64,000 nucleotides of DNA from assembly GCA_903869595.1 (NCBI GenBank), contig CAIPZV010000006.1:1-64000 (forward strand), read 5' to 3'. The position numbers and the translations under genes are program-made. Source of the DNA: an uncultured beta proteobacterium. GTDB lineage: Bacteria > Pseudomonadota > Gammaproteobacteria > Burkholderiales > Burkholderiaceae_C. The number at the start of each line of letters is the position of its first letter. Positions within the stretch are counted from its first letter, which is position 1. The notes under the pieces were generated by a model. The model saw only the letters and a list, made by a program, of their open reading frames with translations, made no database searches and was not told where the DNA came from. Below are positions 41,808 through 50,461 of this stretch, one piece after another.

Positions 41808-42317
41808 ATGAAAATCCAAACAAAATCACTTCGGCGCTTTGTAGCCCCCCTAGTCGCCCTAGCCGTGGTGGCCACCGCCACGTTGGTGACTGCGCGTGAG
41901 CCATTCACAAAAGAAGAGCTCAAGGCTGCGGAGGAAAAGTTGACGTTGTCAGCCAAGCGGGGATACGACATGTGGTACGGCGCCCGTGCCGACATGTCGA
42001 GCAACGGTCTGGCCTGCGCCAACTGCCACCCTGATGCGGCTGCCACCAATCCGCAGACCTTCCCGAAGTACATGCCCCAAACTGACAGAGTCATGGCCTA
42101 TCGCGAGATGGTGAATTGGTGCATCCAGAACCCCCAGGCCGGCAAGGAAATGGATGCCAACAGCTCCGATATGGTTGCGTTGGAATCCTACTCCTACTAC
42201 CTGCACCGCGGCGTAGCCATCCAAACAGGTCTGCAAACTCGCCAGACTGCGGGCCCCACACCGACAAACGCCCGCGGCATCAATGTCAAGGGCACCGGGA
42301 TTGGCTTTGACAAGTGA
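41808..42317 (+). CDS. SoxA-like short monoheme cytochrome c
   Basis: 169 residues: signal peptide ending VTAR, one heme site C70-AN-CH74 in SSNGLACANCHPDAA, then MVNWCIQNPQAGKEMDANSS and DMVALESYSYYLHRG. The last part resembles the C-terminal heme domain of SoxA, where a conserved Cys (here Cys105) follows the heme and a GxxM...S...ALxxYL pattern closes the domain. Full SoxA is nearly twice as long; the N-terminal half is absent. Located 14 bp after the metallophosphatase. No SoxX partner is seen in the window. Confidence 0.75.
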   Translation: MKIQTKSLRRFVAPLVALAVVATATLVTAREPFTKEELKAAEEKLTLSAKRGYDMWYGARADMSSNGLACANCHPDAAATNPQTFPKYMPQTDRVMAYREMVNWCIQNPQAGKEMDANSSDMVALESYSYYLHRGVAIQTGLQTRQTAGPTPTNARGINVKGTGIGFDK

Positions 42318-42876
42318 GTGTGCTAAGCCGGCGAGCTGGGTGCATTGGACTCTTGGTCTGATCGCCCAGCTAACGCTGGTAGGTGCGGTAGCGGCGCAGG
42401 GTACTGCGGCAGAGCAAACATGTGTCGCTGCCGAGTCAACCCTGCCGCTGACGCGTTTTCAAGACAACGGCGATGGCACCGTGACGGACACCGAATCAAA
42501 GTTGATGTGGATGCGGTGTCCAAGTGGACAGCGATGGGTGAATGCACGGTGTACCGGCAAAGCGGCGACCTATAACTGGGTCGCCGCAGCGCGTCAGGCA
42601 GATCAGATCAGCAGCAATGGCGAGGCATTCTTTAACGATTGGCGCGTACCAGCGCTGCGCGATCTGGCAACGATCACGGACCGGGGCTGCAAGAACCCAC
42701 GTACCAACCTGGTGCTGTTCCCCGGAACACCACCGACTGCATTTTGGACATCCACGTCCCGTCCCGGTGGGAAGCCCGAGGATATGGCTTTGGCATTGAG
42801 TTTTGGCGCCGAAGGTGTTTTGGCAGCCCGCAAGGAAGAGCGCTTTTACGTGCGATTCGTTCGCAATGCAATGTAA
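42283..42876 (+). CDS. Exported DUF1566 (Lcl C-terminal domain) protein
   Basis: 197 residues if started at ATG 42283, which overlaps the cytochrome gene by 35 bp; TTG 42307 or GTG 42340 are other possible starts and none has a clear ribosome-binding site. A hydrophobic signal segment (WTLGLIAQLTLVGAVAAQG) is followed by a DUF1566 domain: FQDNGDGTVTDTESKLMWMRC at its start, W-rich middle (FNDWRVPALRDLATI) and FYVRFVRNAM at the end. Five cysteines lie in the mature part. DUF1566 is related to lectin-like folds; its function here is unknown, but its place between SoxA-like and SoxY genes is notable. Confidence 0.8.
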   Translation: MSRAPGLALTSECAKPASWVHWTLGLIAQLTLVGAVAAQGTAAEQTCVAAESTLPLTRFQDNGDGTVTDTESKLMWMRCPSGQRWVNARCTGKAATYNWVAAARQADQISSNGEAFFNDWRVPALRDLATITDRGCKNPRTNLVLFPGTPPTAFWTSTSRPGGKPEDMALALSFGAEGVLAARKEERFYVRFVRNAM

Positions 42877-42888
42877 GGACAGTTTCAA

Positions 42889-43356
42889 GTGCGTTCTGAA
42901 ATCGGTTTACAGCGTCGACAATTGCTTCTGGCAGCAGGCGCATGGACGGCGGCAAGCGGAGCAAATGCCGCGCATGTCGCCAGCGTGGTACCCATGGTGG
43001 ATATGGAACTGGCGTTTGCCGCGCGCACTTTTTCCGAAGCAATCGCTGCGCTCGGTGGCATGCCTCCGCTCAGCACACAGATTTCCTTAGAGTTGCCTCA
43101 AATTGCAGAAAACGGTGCGTTGGTACCGATTACCGTTAGCAGTCAGCTGCCGGCCACCCGCGACATCCTGATATTGGTTGACGTCAATCCTCAACCCGTA
43201 GCGGCTTGCTTCAGCTTCCCCGATGGCACCGAAGCCTTCGCAGCAACCCGTATCCGGTTGGCGCATAGCGGCACCGTGTACGTCGCTGTGCGCACGGAGC
43301 AAGGCCTGTTTGCCACCTCGCGTGAGATCCAGGTCACCGTCGGCGGTTGCGGTTAG
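42889..43356 (+). CDS. soxY: Sulfur carrier subunit SoxY
   Basis: 155 residues from GTG 42889 (AAGGA ribosome-binding site). Tat signal LQRRQLLLAAGAWTAASG, an immunoglobulin-like SoxY domain (VPITVSSQLPATRDILILVD) and the C-terminal carrier arm ending VTVGGCG, whose cysteine holds the sulfur intermediate. The arm is one residue shorter than the usual GGCGG. Partner of SoxZ encoded 23 bp downstream. Confidence 0.92.
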   Translation: MRSEIGLQRRQLLLAAGAWTAASGANAAHVASVVPMVDMELAFAARTFSEAIAALGGMPPLSTQISLELPQIAENGALVPITVSSQLPATRDILILVDVNPQPVAACFSFPDGTEAFAATRIRLAHSGTVYVAVRTEQGLFATSREIQVTVGGCG

Positions 43357-43379
43357 CGCACCCATTGCACCTTCTTGCC

Positions 43380-43691
43380 ATGCCCAAGCCCATTCGTATC
43401 CGCGCGCGTGTCCGTAACGGCATCGCTGACGTGATGATCCTCATGCCGCATCCGATGGATACGGGCTTGCTGCAGGACGAATCGGGCAACACCAAGCCCG
43501 CGCACTTCATCACCCGCATGGAGGTGACGGTCGCGGAGCGCACCGTGTTCTCTGCCCGTATGAGCTTTGCGGTGGCACAAGATCCATTACTGAATTTTCG
43601 ATTCTCCGGCGCCCTCGCCGGAGAGCGTCTTCGCGTAGCCTGGACGGATAACCAGGGCGAAACACGCGTCGATGAAGCTTTGATTACCTAA
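43380..43691 (+). CDS. soxZ: Sulfur carrier complex subunit SoxZ
   Basis: 103 residues from ATG 43380. PIRIRARVRNGIADVMILMPHPMDTG is the canonical SoxZ start, and FITRMEVTVAERTVF with FRFSGALAGERLRVAWTDNQGE completes the fold. No signal peptide; it is exported bound to SoxY through the Tat pathway. Follows soxY. Confidence 0.94.
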   Translation: MPKPIRIRARVRNGIADVMILMPHPMDTGLLQDESGNTKPAHFITRMEVTVAERTVFSARMSFAVAQDPLLNFRFSGALAGERLRVAWTDNQGETRVDEALIT

Positions 43692-43725
43692 ACCCTTTCA
43701 ATTTTTTATAACCACGGAGTCTTCA

Positions 43726-44064
43726 ATGAAATTCGATATGCCCAGCGACAACCGACGTGTATTCATGCTGCACACTCTTGTCGGCGCGTCCGCCCTCGCT
43801 ACTGCGCACCAGGCACACGCAGGGACCGAAACTGAAGCCGTGAAGGAGACCGATGCCTACCCGAAATCGATGGGCTTTCGTTTGAATACGGCCGATGTGG
43901 ACCAAACCAAGTATCCGCGCCATACGCTCGAGCAGCACTGCAGCCAATGCCAACTTTTCAAAGGTAATGCGGGTGAACAGACGGGGAACTGCTCGTTCTT
44001 CAAGCGCGTGGTTCCCGTGAACGGCTGGTGCCGCAACTTCAAACAAGTCAAAGCGGCGACTTGA
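43726..44064 (+). CDS. hip: High-potential iron-sulfur protein (HiPIP)
   Basis: 112 residues: Tat-type signal (DNRRVFMLHTLVGASALA) and a small mature domain with four cluster cysteines in HCSQCQLFKG, GNCSFFKR and VNGWCRNFKQ, the HiPIP pattern binding one 4Fe-4S cluster. HiPIP is a soluble periplasmic carrier; in Rhodoferax and Rubrivivax it is the main donor to the reaction-centre tetraheme cytochrome. Last gene of the sox-type cluster. Confidence 0.95.
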   Translation: MKFDMPSDNRRVFMLHTLVGASALATAHQAHAGTETEAVKETDAYPKSMGFRLNTADVDQTKYPRHTLEQHCSQCQLFKGNAGEQTGNCSFFKRVVPVNGWCRNFKQVKAAT

Positions 44065-44126
44065 GCCTGAACATGCATCCTTGAGGCCGGATGCTTGCCC
44101 GCTGGCTTAGGTTGGCGTGGCAAAAA

Positions 44127-44149
44127 TGCGGCCGCCCCCGCAGTTTTTT
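44127..44149 (+). terminator. Probable terminator after the HiPIP gene
   Basis: TGCGG (44127-44131) pairs with CCGCA (44138-44142) around a 6-base loop, followed by G and six T. The stem is short but GC-rich. It would close the metallophosphatase-sox-HiPIP transcript. Confidence 0.5.
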
Positions 44150-44230
44150 CCGGACTTCTGGGGCAGGTTTTTTGCAATATCCAGCGTGCCAGGCGCTAAG
44201 GGCAAGATGTGCCGAGCTTGAGTGATCGCA

Positions 44231-44707
44231 TCAAACTATCAATTTGATGCCTTCAAAAAACGCGGCCGTCATCAGCACATAGCGCAGGAATTTACCGATC
44301 AGCATATAGGCTACGCAAGGCCAGAAAGGCAACTTCAGCCAACCGGCCAGGGTGCATAGCGGGTCGCCCACCAGCGGCAGCCAGCCAAGCAGACATGCCT
44401 TTGGCCCCAGCCGATGCAGCCAGCCAAGGGCACGCGCCCGCACCAAGGCATTGCTAGCCTGCGGCGCCACATGGCTAGCTGCGCGTCCCATGGCGTAGTC
44501 CAGGGCACCACCCAAGGTGTTACCCGCAGTGGCGACGGCAATCACCGGCCAGTACTGCGCAGGGTTGAGGTGAATTACGCCCAGCACCACCGGCTCCGAA
44601 CCCATGGGAAGCAGCGTCGCTGAAATAAAGGACACCACAAAGACCGTGGACAGGCCGTAGGTCGGCAGGGCCAGCATGTCTAAGAGCGATTGCATCCATA
44701 TTTCCAT
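44231..44707 (-). CDS. YqaA-family inner-membrane protein (VTT/DedA-like domain)
   Basis: 158 residues from ATG 44707 (MEIWMQSLLDML; M at 44692 is possible). Several membrane helices, with the family segments SFISATLLPMGSEPVVLG, AGNTLGGALDYAMGRAA and LGWLPLVGDPLCTLAGWLKLPFW. YqaA proteins are small relatives of DedA flippase-like proteins; role in lipid handling is presumed only. Convergent with the HiPIP gene, divergent from dusB. Confidence 0.87.
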   Translation of the reverse strand: MEIWMQSLLDMLALPTYGLSTVFVVSFISATLLPMGSEPVVLGVIHLNPAQYWPVIAVATAGNTLGGALDYAMGRAASHVAPQASNALVRARALGWLHRLGPKACLLGWLPLVGDPLCTLAGWLKLPFWPCVAYMLIGKFLRYVLMTAAFFEGIKLIV

Positions 44708-44845
44708 TGCGCGGTCAGTATAGGTAAGGTGCCCATGCGGCCTGACAGTGTGCTGAAATTTTAGGCATATAGAATGGCCGCCCGCCCAGCGCCAAACCCC
44801 TGGTGCAAGCGGCCTTGAAGCCTTTCCCCACCATTTATTTCCCGC

Positions 44846-45943
44846 ATGCAAATCGGCCCTTACGCATTGGCAAATCCGGTCTTCGTCGCGCCTATGGCCG
44901 GCGTGACTGACCGCCCGTTTCGGCAGTTATGCAAGCGCTTGGGTGCGGGCTACGCGGTCAGTGAAATGGTCACCTCGCGGCGCGATTTGTGGGATTCGCT
45001 CAAGACCTCGCGCCGTGCCAACCACGAGGGCGAGCCGGGCCCCATCGCCGTGCAAATCGCAGGTACCGATGCCGCCATGATGGCCGATGCGGCGCGCTAC
45101 AACATCGACCGTGGCGCGCAAATCATTGATATCAATATGGGCTGCCCAGCTAAAAAAGTGTGCAACAAATGGGCGGGCTCCGCGCTGATGCAGGACGAGA
45201 CATTGGCGCTGGAAATCATTGACGCAATTGTGCAGGCCAGCGCGGTGCACGGTGTGCCCGTTACGCTCAAGATGCGCACCGGCTGGTGCCAGAGCCATAA
45301 AAATGCTTTGTCCATCGCGCTGGCCGCACAAAGCGCGGGCATCGCCATGGTCACCGTCCATGGCCGCACCCGCGAGCAAGGCTACCGCGGCCAGGCCGAA
45401 TACGAGACCATGGCCGCAGTGAAAGCCGCGCTGCACATTCCGGTGGTGGCCAATGGCGACATCACTAGCCCGCACCAAGCGCGTCAGGTGCTCAGCCTTA
45501 CCGGCGCGGACGCGGTGATGATTGGCCGCGCAGCCCAAGGGCGCCCCTGGATATTTCGGGAAATCACACATTTTCTGGAGACCGGCAATGTGCTGGCGTC
45601 ACCCTTGGTGCAGGAAGTGCGCCGTTGGCTGGTAGCGCATTTGCAAGACCATTACAGCCTGTACGGCGAGTACACCGGCGTGCGCAGTGCCCGCAAACAC
45701 ATTGCCTGGTATCTGCGCAGCCTGCCCGGCGGCGAAGACTTCCGTCGCCGCCTCAACCTATTGAGCGACAGCGCCGCGCAAGTGCAGGCTGTCGATGATT
45801 TTCTAAATCAGTTAAACCAAAGCATGGACCGCATTCCTGCGGTCTATGACGCCAGCGGACGGCTCTTGCCCGAAGCAGCATCCCATGGCAATGAAAGCGA
45901 CCCTATGCGCCACCCCACCATGAGCCTGCACCATGAGCAATAA
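44846..45943 (+). CDS. dusB: tRNA-dihydrouridine synthase B
   Basis: 365 residues: TIM-barrel flavoenzyme reducing specific tRNA uridines. FVAPMAGVTDRPFRQLCKRLGAGYAVSEM, IIDINMGCPAKKVCNKWAGSALM (active-site Cys) and VVANGDITSPHQARQV are Dus signatures; GRAAQGRPWIFREI marks DusB. It is followed by fis with overlap, the usual dusB-fis pairing. Confidence 0.96.
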   Translation: MQIGPYALANPVFVAPMAGVTDRPFRQLCKRLGAGYAVSEMVTSRRDLWDSLKTSRRANHEGEPGPIAVQIAGTDAAMMADAARYNIDRGAQIIDINMGCPAKKVCNKWAGSALMQDETLALEIIDAIVQASAVHGVPVTLKMRTGWCQSHKNALSIALAAQSAGIAMVTVHGRTREQGYRGQAEYETMAAVKAALHIPVVANGDITSPHQARQVLSLTGADAVMIGRAAQGRPWIFREITHFLETGNVLASPLVQEVRRWLVAHLQDHYSLYGEYTGVRSARKHIAWYLRSLPGGEDFRRRLNLLSDSAAQVQAVDDFLNQLNQSMDRIPAVYDASGRLLPEAASHGNESDPMRHPTMSLHHEQ

Positions 45944-46166
45944 CAAACTGGACGAATGCGTGCGCGCCAGCCTGGAAGCCTATTTGCGCGATTTAGATGG
46001 CCTAGAGCCGCACGGCATGCACGAGATGCTGGTGCGCGCGGTAGAAAAACCTTTGCTCGAAGTGGTGATGGTCGCCGCTGCCAACAACCAGTCCAAAGCC
46101 GCGCAATGGCTGGGCCTGAACCGCAATACCCTGCGCAAAAAACTTCTTGAACACCACCTCGTATGA
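45933..46166 (+). CDS. fis: Fis-family DNA-binding protein
   Basis: 77 residues. The C-terminal helix-turn-helix [27 protein letters not shown] matches Fis, a nucleoid protein that bends DNA and regulates rRNA and many promoters. Beta-proteobacterial Fis is shorter than the E. coli protein (98 residues). Overlaps dusB by 11 bp and purH by 4 bp. Confidence 0.94.
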   Translation: MSNNKLDECVRASLEAYLRDLDGLEPHGMHEMLVRAVEKPLLEVVMVAAANNQSKAAQWLGLNRNTLRKKLLEHHLV

Positions 46167-47752
46167 ACGCTTTACTTTCCGTCTCGGACAAAACCGGTGT
46201 GCTGGATCTGGCGCGTGCGCTGCACGCTCTGGACATACGCCTGCTTTCGACTGGCGGTACCGCCAAGCTGCTTGCTGAGCATGGATTGCCGGTGACCGAA
46301 GTGGCCGAGATGACAGGCTTTCCTGAAATGCTCGATGGCCGGGTTAAAACCCTGCATCCCAAGGTGCACGGCGGCCTGCTGGCGCGCCGCGATGTGCCAG
46401 CGCACATGCAGGCGCTGGCAGCCCACGGCATAGACACCATCGATTTGCTGGTAGTAAATTTATATCCTTTCGAGGCCACGGTGGCGCGCGCCGGCTGCAC
46501 GCTGGAAGAGGCCATTGAAAACATCGATATCGGCGGGCCCGCCATGGTGCGCAGCGCCGCCAAAAACTGGAAAGACGTGGCCGTGCTTACCGATGCCAGC
46601 CAGTACGACACCGTCATCGCCGAATTGCAAGCCCATGGCGCGGTGAGTAGCAGCACCAAGTTTGCGCTGTCGGTAGCAGCTTTCAACCGCATCAGCCAGT
46701 ACGACGGCGCGATCAGTGACTATTTGTCGTCTGTGCAGCCTGATGGCACGATGGCAGTATTTGCGGGGCAGGCCAATGGCCGCTTCGTGAAATTGCAAGA
46801 CTTACGCTACGGCGAAAACCCGCACCAATACGCCGCGTTTTTCCGCGACTTGTACCCGGCCCCCGGTTCGCTGGTGACCGCCCAGCAATTGCAAGGTAAG
46901 GAACTAAGTTACAACAATATCGCCGATGCCGATGCCGCTTGGGAATGCGTGAAAAGTTTTGAAACCCCGGCTTGCGTCATCGTCAAACACGCCAACCCCT
47001 GCGGTGTAGCAATTGCGGCTGTTGCGTCCACCGCCTATGCCAAAGCCTTTAGCACCGACCCCACCTCGGCGTTTGGCGGCATCATCGCCTTCAATTGCGA
47101 AGTCGATGGAGATACCGCGCGGCATGTTAGCGCCCAGTTTGTTGAAGTGCTGATCGCCCCAACCTTTAGCGCCGAGGCCCTAAGCGTTTTGTCCGCCAAA
47201 GCGAATGTGCGAGTGCTGCAAATCGCATTGCCTTATCCGCTGGGCCAGCGGCCAAAAAAAGCCAGTGCTTGGACGCTGGGGCGCAATGCAGTCGATGTCA
47301 AACGCGTGGGCTCAGGCATGCTGATGCAAACCGCAGACAACCACGAGTTGACCCTGGCCGACATGCGCGTGGTCAGTAAAGCGCAGCCCAGCGAAGCGCA
47401 AATGCAGGATATGTTGTTCGCCTGGAAAGTGGCCAAATACGTCAAGTCCAACGCGATTGTGTTTTGCAAAGACGGCAGGACCGTGGGCGTGGGCGCGGGC
47501 CAAATGAGCCGCCTGGACTCGGCCCGCATCGCCTCCATCAAAGCGGGGCATGCCAACTTGACATTGACTGGCACGGTAGTCGCCAGCGACGCTTTTTTCC
47601 CGTTTCGTGATGGCCTAGACGTCGTGGTCGATGCGGGCGCCACCTGCATCATCCAGCCCGGTGGCAGCATGCGCGACGATGAAGTGGTGCGCGCCGCCGA
47701 TGAGCGCGGGGTGGCCATGGTTTATACCGGGGTACGGCACTTTAGGCATTAA
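46163..47752 (+). CDS. purH: Bifunctional AICAR formyltransferase/IMP cyclohydrolase
   Basis: 529 residues; catalyses the last two steps of IMP synthesis. The N-terminal MGS-like cyclohydrolase domain has [36 protein letters not shown] and NLYPFEATV. The formyltransferase domain shows [13 protein letters not shown] (KHxNPCG), [13 protein letters not shown] and a C-terminal [16 protein letters not shown]. Starts on the fis stop; a bidirectional terminator follows. Confidence 0.97.
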   Translation: MNALLSVSDKTGVLDLARALHALDIRLLSTGGTAKLLAEHGLPVTEVAEMTGFPEMLDGRVKTLHPKVHGGLLARRDVPAHMQALAAHGIDTIDLLVVNLYPFEATVARAGCTLEEAIENIDIGGPAMVRSAAKNWKDVAVLTDASQYDTVIAELQAHGAVSSSTKFALSVAAFNRISQYDGAISDYLSSVQPDGTMAVFAGQANGRFVKLQDLRYGENPHQYAAFFRDLYPAPGSLVTAQQLQGKELSYNNIADADAAWECVKSFETPACVIVKHANPCGVAIAAVASTAYAKAFSTDPTSAFGGIIAFNCEVDGDTARHVSAQFVEVLIAPTFSAEALSVLSAKANVRVLQIALPYPLGQRPKKASAWTLGRNAVDVKRVGSGMLMQTADNHELTLADMRVVSKAQPSEAQMQDMLFAWKVAKYVKSNAIVFCKDGRTVGVGAGQMSRLDSARIASIKAGHANLTLTGTVVASDAFFPFRDGLDVVVDAGATCIIQPGGSMRDDEVVRAADERGVAMVYTGVRHFRH

Positions 47753-47773
47753 GCAAACCAGCTTTGCGCAAGT

Positions 47774-47801
47774 AAAAACGGCCTGTGAGGGCCGTTTTTT
47801 T
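47774..47801. terminator. Bidirectional terminator between purH and hemL
   Basis: ACGGCC (47778-47783) pairs with GGCCGT (47790-47795) around TGTGAG, flanked by A5 on the left and T7 on the right. It can stop transcription from purH and, through the complementary run, from hemL on the other strand. Confidence 0.85.
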
Positions 47802-47850
47802 ATGCTGATCGGTTTGCGCGCATGCAGGCCTGCCGCAGCAGTTGCAAGCC

Positions 47851-49155
47851 TTAGAAGCTGGCAAATACCTCTTTAGCGGCCGCCACCGTCTCCGCAATAT
47901 CGGCCTCGGTGTGTGCCGCACTGATGAAGCCAGCCTCGTAGAGCGCCGGTGCGAAATACACGCCCCGGTCCAGCATGCCGTGGAACAAGGTGTTAAAGCG
48001 CTTGTTGTCGGTACTAATGACTTTGGCGTAGTTTTGCGGCAGTTCGGGAAAGAGGAAAAACCCAAACATGCCGCCTTCGCTGTCGGTGCTAAAAGGCACG
48101 CCCGCCGCATCGGCAGCGCCTTGCAGGCCGCGCGTCAGCGATTGGGCTTTGGCTGCTAAGGCGTCAAAGAAACCAGGCTTGCTGATTTCGCGCAGCGTGG
48201 CCAGGCCGCAGGCGGTAGCGATCGGGTTGCCCGACAAGGTGCCGGCCTGGTACACCGCCCCTAAGGGCGCCATTTGCTCCATCACTGCGCGCTTGCCGCC
48301 AAAAGCCGCCAGCGGCATGCCGCCGCCAATCACCTTGCCAAGCACAGTGATATCCGGCGCAAAACCGGGTAGGGCTTTGGCATACACGCTTTGCGCGCTG
48401 CCCAGGGCCACGCGCAGCCCGCTCATCACCTCGTCAAACACCAGCAGCGCGCCATATTGGGTGCACAGCTCTCGCGCGCGCTTAATGAAGGGCACCGAAG
48501 CGCGTACGAAATTCATATTGCCGGCAATCGGTTCGATCATCAGGCAGGCCAGGTCTTTGCCGTGCAGTACAAAGGCCTCTTCGAGTTGCTGCAAATTGTT
48601 GTATTCCAGAACCAGCGTGTGCTGCACCACTTCGGGCGGCACACCGGCGCTGGTCGGGTTGCCCAGCGTGGCCAAGCCCGAGCCGGCTTTGACCAGCAAA
48701 GGATCGGCGTGGCCGTGGTAGCAGCCCTCAAACTTGATAAATTTGCTGCGCCCGGTAGCGCCGCGCGCCAGGCGGATGGCCGTCATGGCCGCTTCGGTGC
48801 CCGAGCTGACCAGGCGCACCATGTCCATGCTGGGCACATGGCGCAATATTTCTTCGGCCAGTTCCACCTCGCGCTCGGTGGGCGCGCCAAAGGAAAAGCC
48901 CTCGAGCAGTGCTTTTTGCACCGCCTCGACCACGGCAGGATGCCCGTGGCCCAAAATCATCGGCCCCCAAGAGCCGATGTAGTCGATATAGCGCTGGCCA
49001 TTGGCGTCCCAAAAATACGCGCCCTGGGCGCGGGTCACAAAGCGGGGCGTGCCGCCCACGGCTTTGAAAGCGCGCACCGGTGAGTTGACGCCTCCGGGGA
49101 TGACGGCGGCGGCGCGTTGGAAGAGTTCGATGTTGCGGTCAGTGGCGGGTTTCAT
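47851..49155 (-). CDS. hemL: Glutamate-1-semialdehyde 2,1-aminomutase
   Basis: 434 residues from ATG 49155. PLP enzyme making 5-aminolevulinate, the tetrapyrrole precursor, in the C5 pathway. [21 protein letters not shown], the aminotransferase fold with [11 protein letters not shown] and [13 protein letters not shown], and the PLP-lysine motif [15 protein letters not shown] are intact. Heme demand from the many cytochromes here fits, but hemL is general housekeeping. Overlaps the upstream kinase gene by 17 bp. Confidence 0.97.
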   Translation of the reverse strand: MKPATDRNIELFQRAAAVIPGGVNSPVRAFKAVGGTPRFVTRAQGAYFWDANGQRYIDYIGSWGPMILGHGHPAVVEAVQKALLEGFSFGAPTEREVELAEEILRHVPSMDMVRLVSSGTEAAMTAIRLARGATGRSKFIKFEGCYHGHADPLLVKAGSGLATLGNPTSAGVPPEVVQHTLVLEYNNLQQLEEAFVLHGKDLACLMIEPIAGNMNFVRASVPFIKRARELCTQYGALLVFDEVMSGLRVALGSAQSVYAKALPGFAPDITVLGKVIGGGMPLAAFGGKRAVMEQMAPLGAVYQAGTLSGNPIATACGLATLREISKPGFFDALAAKAQSLTRGLQGAADAAGVPFSTDSEGGMFGFFLFPELPQNYAKVISTDNKRFNTLFHGMLDRGVYFAPALYEAGFISAAHTEADIAETVAAAKEVFASF

Positions 49156-50092
49156 TGGGTGGAAAGTCAAAAAGAAAAGGTTGGTCGGAATCTTCGGCAT
49201 CGAGCAAGAGCCCGGCTTCGGGATCATCATGCGCCCAAAAAAGGCGGTCGGGCTGCACATGGCCCATGCCCGGGCGCAGCCCGGCTTCCAGGCTGCGGTC
49301 CAGGTAGCTGAGCGCCTCGGTCACCGCCTCGGCCAGTTCGGTGCCCACGGCAATCAGCGCGGCCAGGGCGGCTGACAAGGTGTCGCCGGTGCCTACAAAG
49401 GTGGCTTCTAAGCGCTCAAATTTTTCGCTGCACATGAGCGCGCTGGCGCTGCACAAGGCGTTGTCGATAAATTGCTCGGGCAAAGGGATGCCGGTGACCA
49501 GGGTGTAGGGCACGCCCAGCTCTTGCGCAGCTTTGGCAATGTCGCGCGCATCGGGCGCGCGCGGCGCGTCCCAGTCGGGCAGCAGCCAGCGCGCCAGCGT
49601 GCCGTAGCTACCGACCAACACCGTAGTTTGCGGCAGCAGCATGTCGGCGCAGGCGTCCAGGTATTGGTCAATCTGGTCTTCCTGCCACCAGGACAGGTCG
49701 GGCATATAGGTCACCACAGGCACATCGGCATAGTCCGACACCAGTGCGGCAACCGCGCTCAGGTTTTCCGGGCTGCCGACAAAGCCGACTTTGAACACAT
49801 CGGGCGCCACATCTTCCAAAATAGTGCGGGCCTGGGCCAGCACGGCGTCGTCGTCAAAGGGGAAGTGGTCGACGATCTCGCTGGTGTCGCGGGCGTAGGC
49901 ACCGGTCATCACCGGCATGGGGTGCACGCCCACCGAGGCCATGGCCAGGCAATCAGCCGTCAGGCCACCAGCGCCGCTGGGGTCATTGGCATTAAAGACC
50001 ATCACGCTGGCCACGGGGCCGTCGGCCGGCCCGTCGTCGTCCAGCACCGTAATGGGGGCGGGGCCTGCCGTGTCTTTTTTGGGGTGCTTCAT
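49139..50092 (-). CDS. thiD: ThiD-type hydroxymethylpyrimidine/phosphomethylpyrimidine kinase
   Basis: 317 residues from ATG 50092. Ribokinase-fold protein with the ThiD substrate region [33 protein letters not shown] and the catalytic anion-hole motif [15 protein letters not shown]. Phosphorylates HMP(-P) in thiamine synthesis. It is about 50 residues longer than classical ThiD owing to both ends, including an acidic C-terminal tail. Its 3' end overlaps hemL. Confidence 0.85.
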   Translation of the reverse strand: MKHPKKDTAGPAPITVLDDDGPADGPVASVMVFNANDPSGAGGLTADCLAMASVGVHPMPVMTGAYARDTSEIVDHFPFDDDAVLAQARTILEDVAPDVFKVGFVGSPENLSAVAALVSDYADVPVVTYMPDLSWWQEDQIDQYLDACADMLLPQTTVLVGSYGTLARWLLPDWDAPRAPDARDIAKAAQELGVPYTLVTGIPLPEQFIDNALCSASALMCSEKFERLEATFVGTGDTLSAALAALIAVGTELAEAVTEALSYLDRSLEAGLRPGMGHVQPDRLFWAHDDPEAGLLLDAEDSDQPFLFDFPPNETRH

Positions 50093-50204
50093 GGTCGCAA
50101 CAAGTAGATGAGGTGCCGCAATCAAGGAGTCAAACCAGCGCCAGGCGGCCCGCCGCAAGGCACTATTTACAATCGCTTCATTCTATTCTCAAGGTAAACA
50201 CGCT

Positions 50205-50348
50205 GTGACCGATACCAAAACCTGGATGTGCCTGATTTGCGGCTGGATTTATGACGAAGTTCTGGGCGCCCCGGATGACGGCATTGCGGCAGGCACCCTG
50301 TGGGCCGATGTGCCCATGAACTGGACCTGCCCCGAGTGCGGCGCGCGT
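50205..50348 (+). CDS. Rubredoxin, C-terminally truncated by an apparent 2-nt deletion
   Basis: GTG start with an AAGGT ribosome-binding site. The 47-residue product has both metal knuckles (WMCLICGWIYDE and NWTCPECGA) that bind one iron. It stops at TAA right after CPECGA. If two bases (CG) are restored in the GCGCG run at 50341-50345, the frame continues as RKEDFEMVQI and ends at 50376, the normal rubredoxin C-terminus. So either a real frameshift or a sequence error is present. All four cysteines remain. Divergent from thiD. Confidence 0.8.
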
Positions 50349-50461
50349 AAAGAAGACTTTGAGATGGTGCAAATTTAAGTCTGCTCCGTCGAGCTGCGCA
50401 TGGGCGCGCTTCGCCGCGCTAGAGCGCCTGTGAAGCTAGCATAGCCCCCATACCATTCCCC

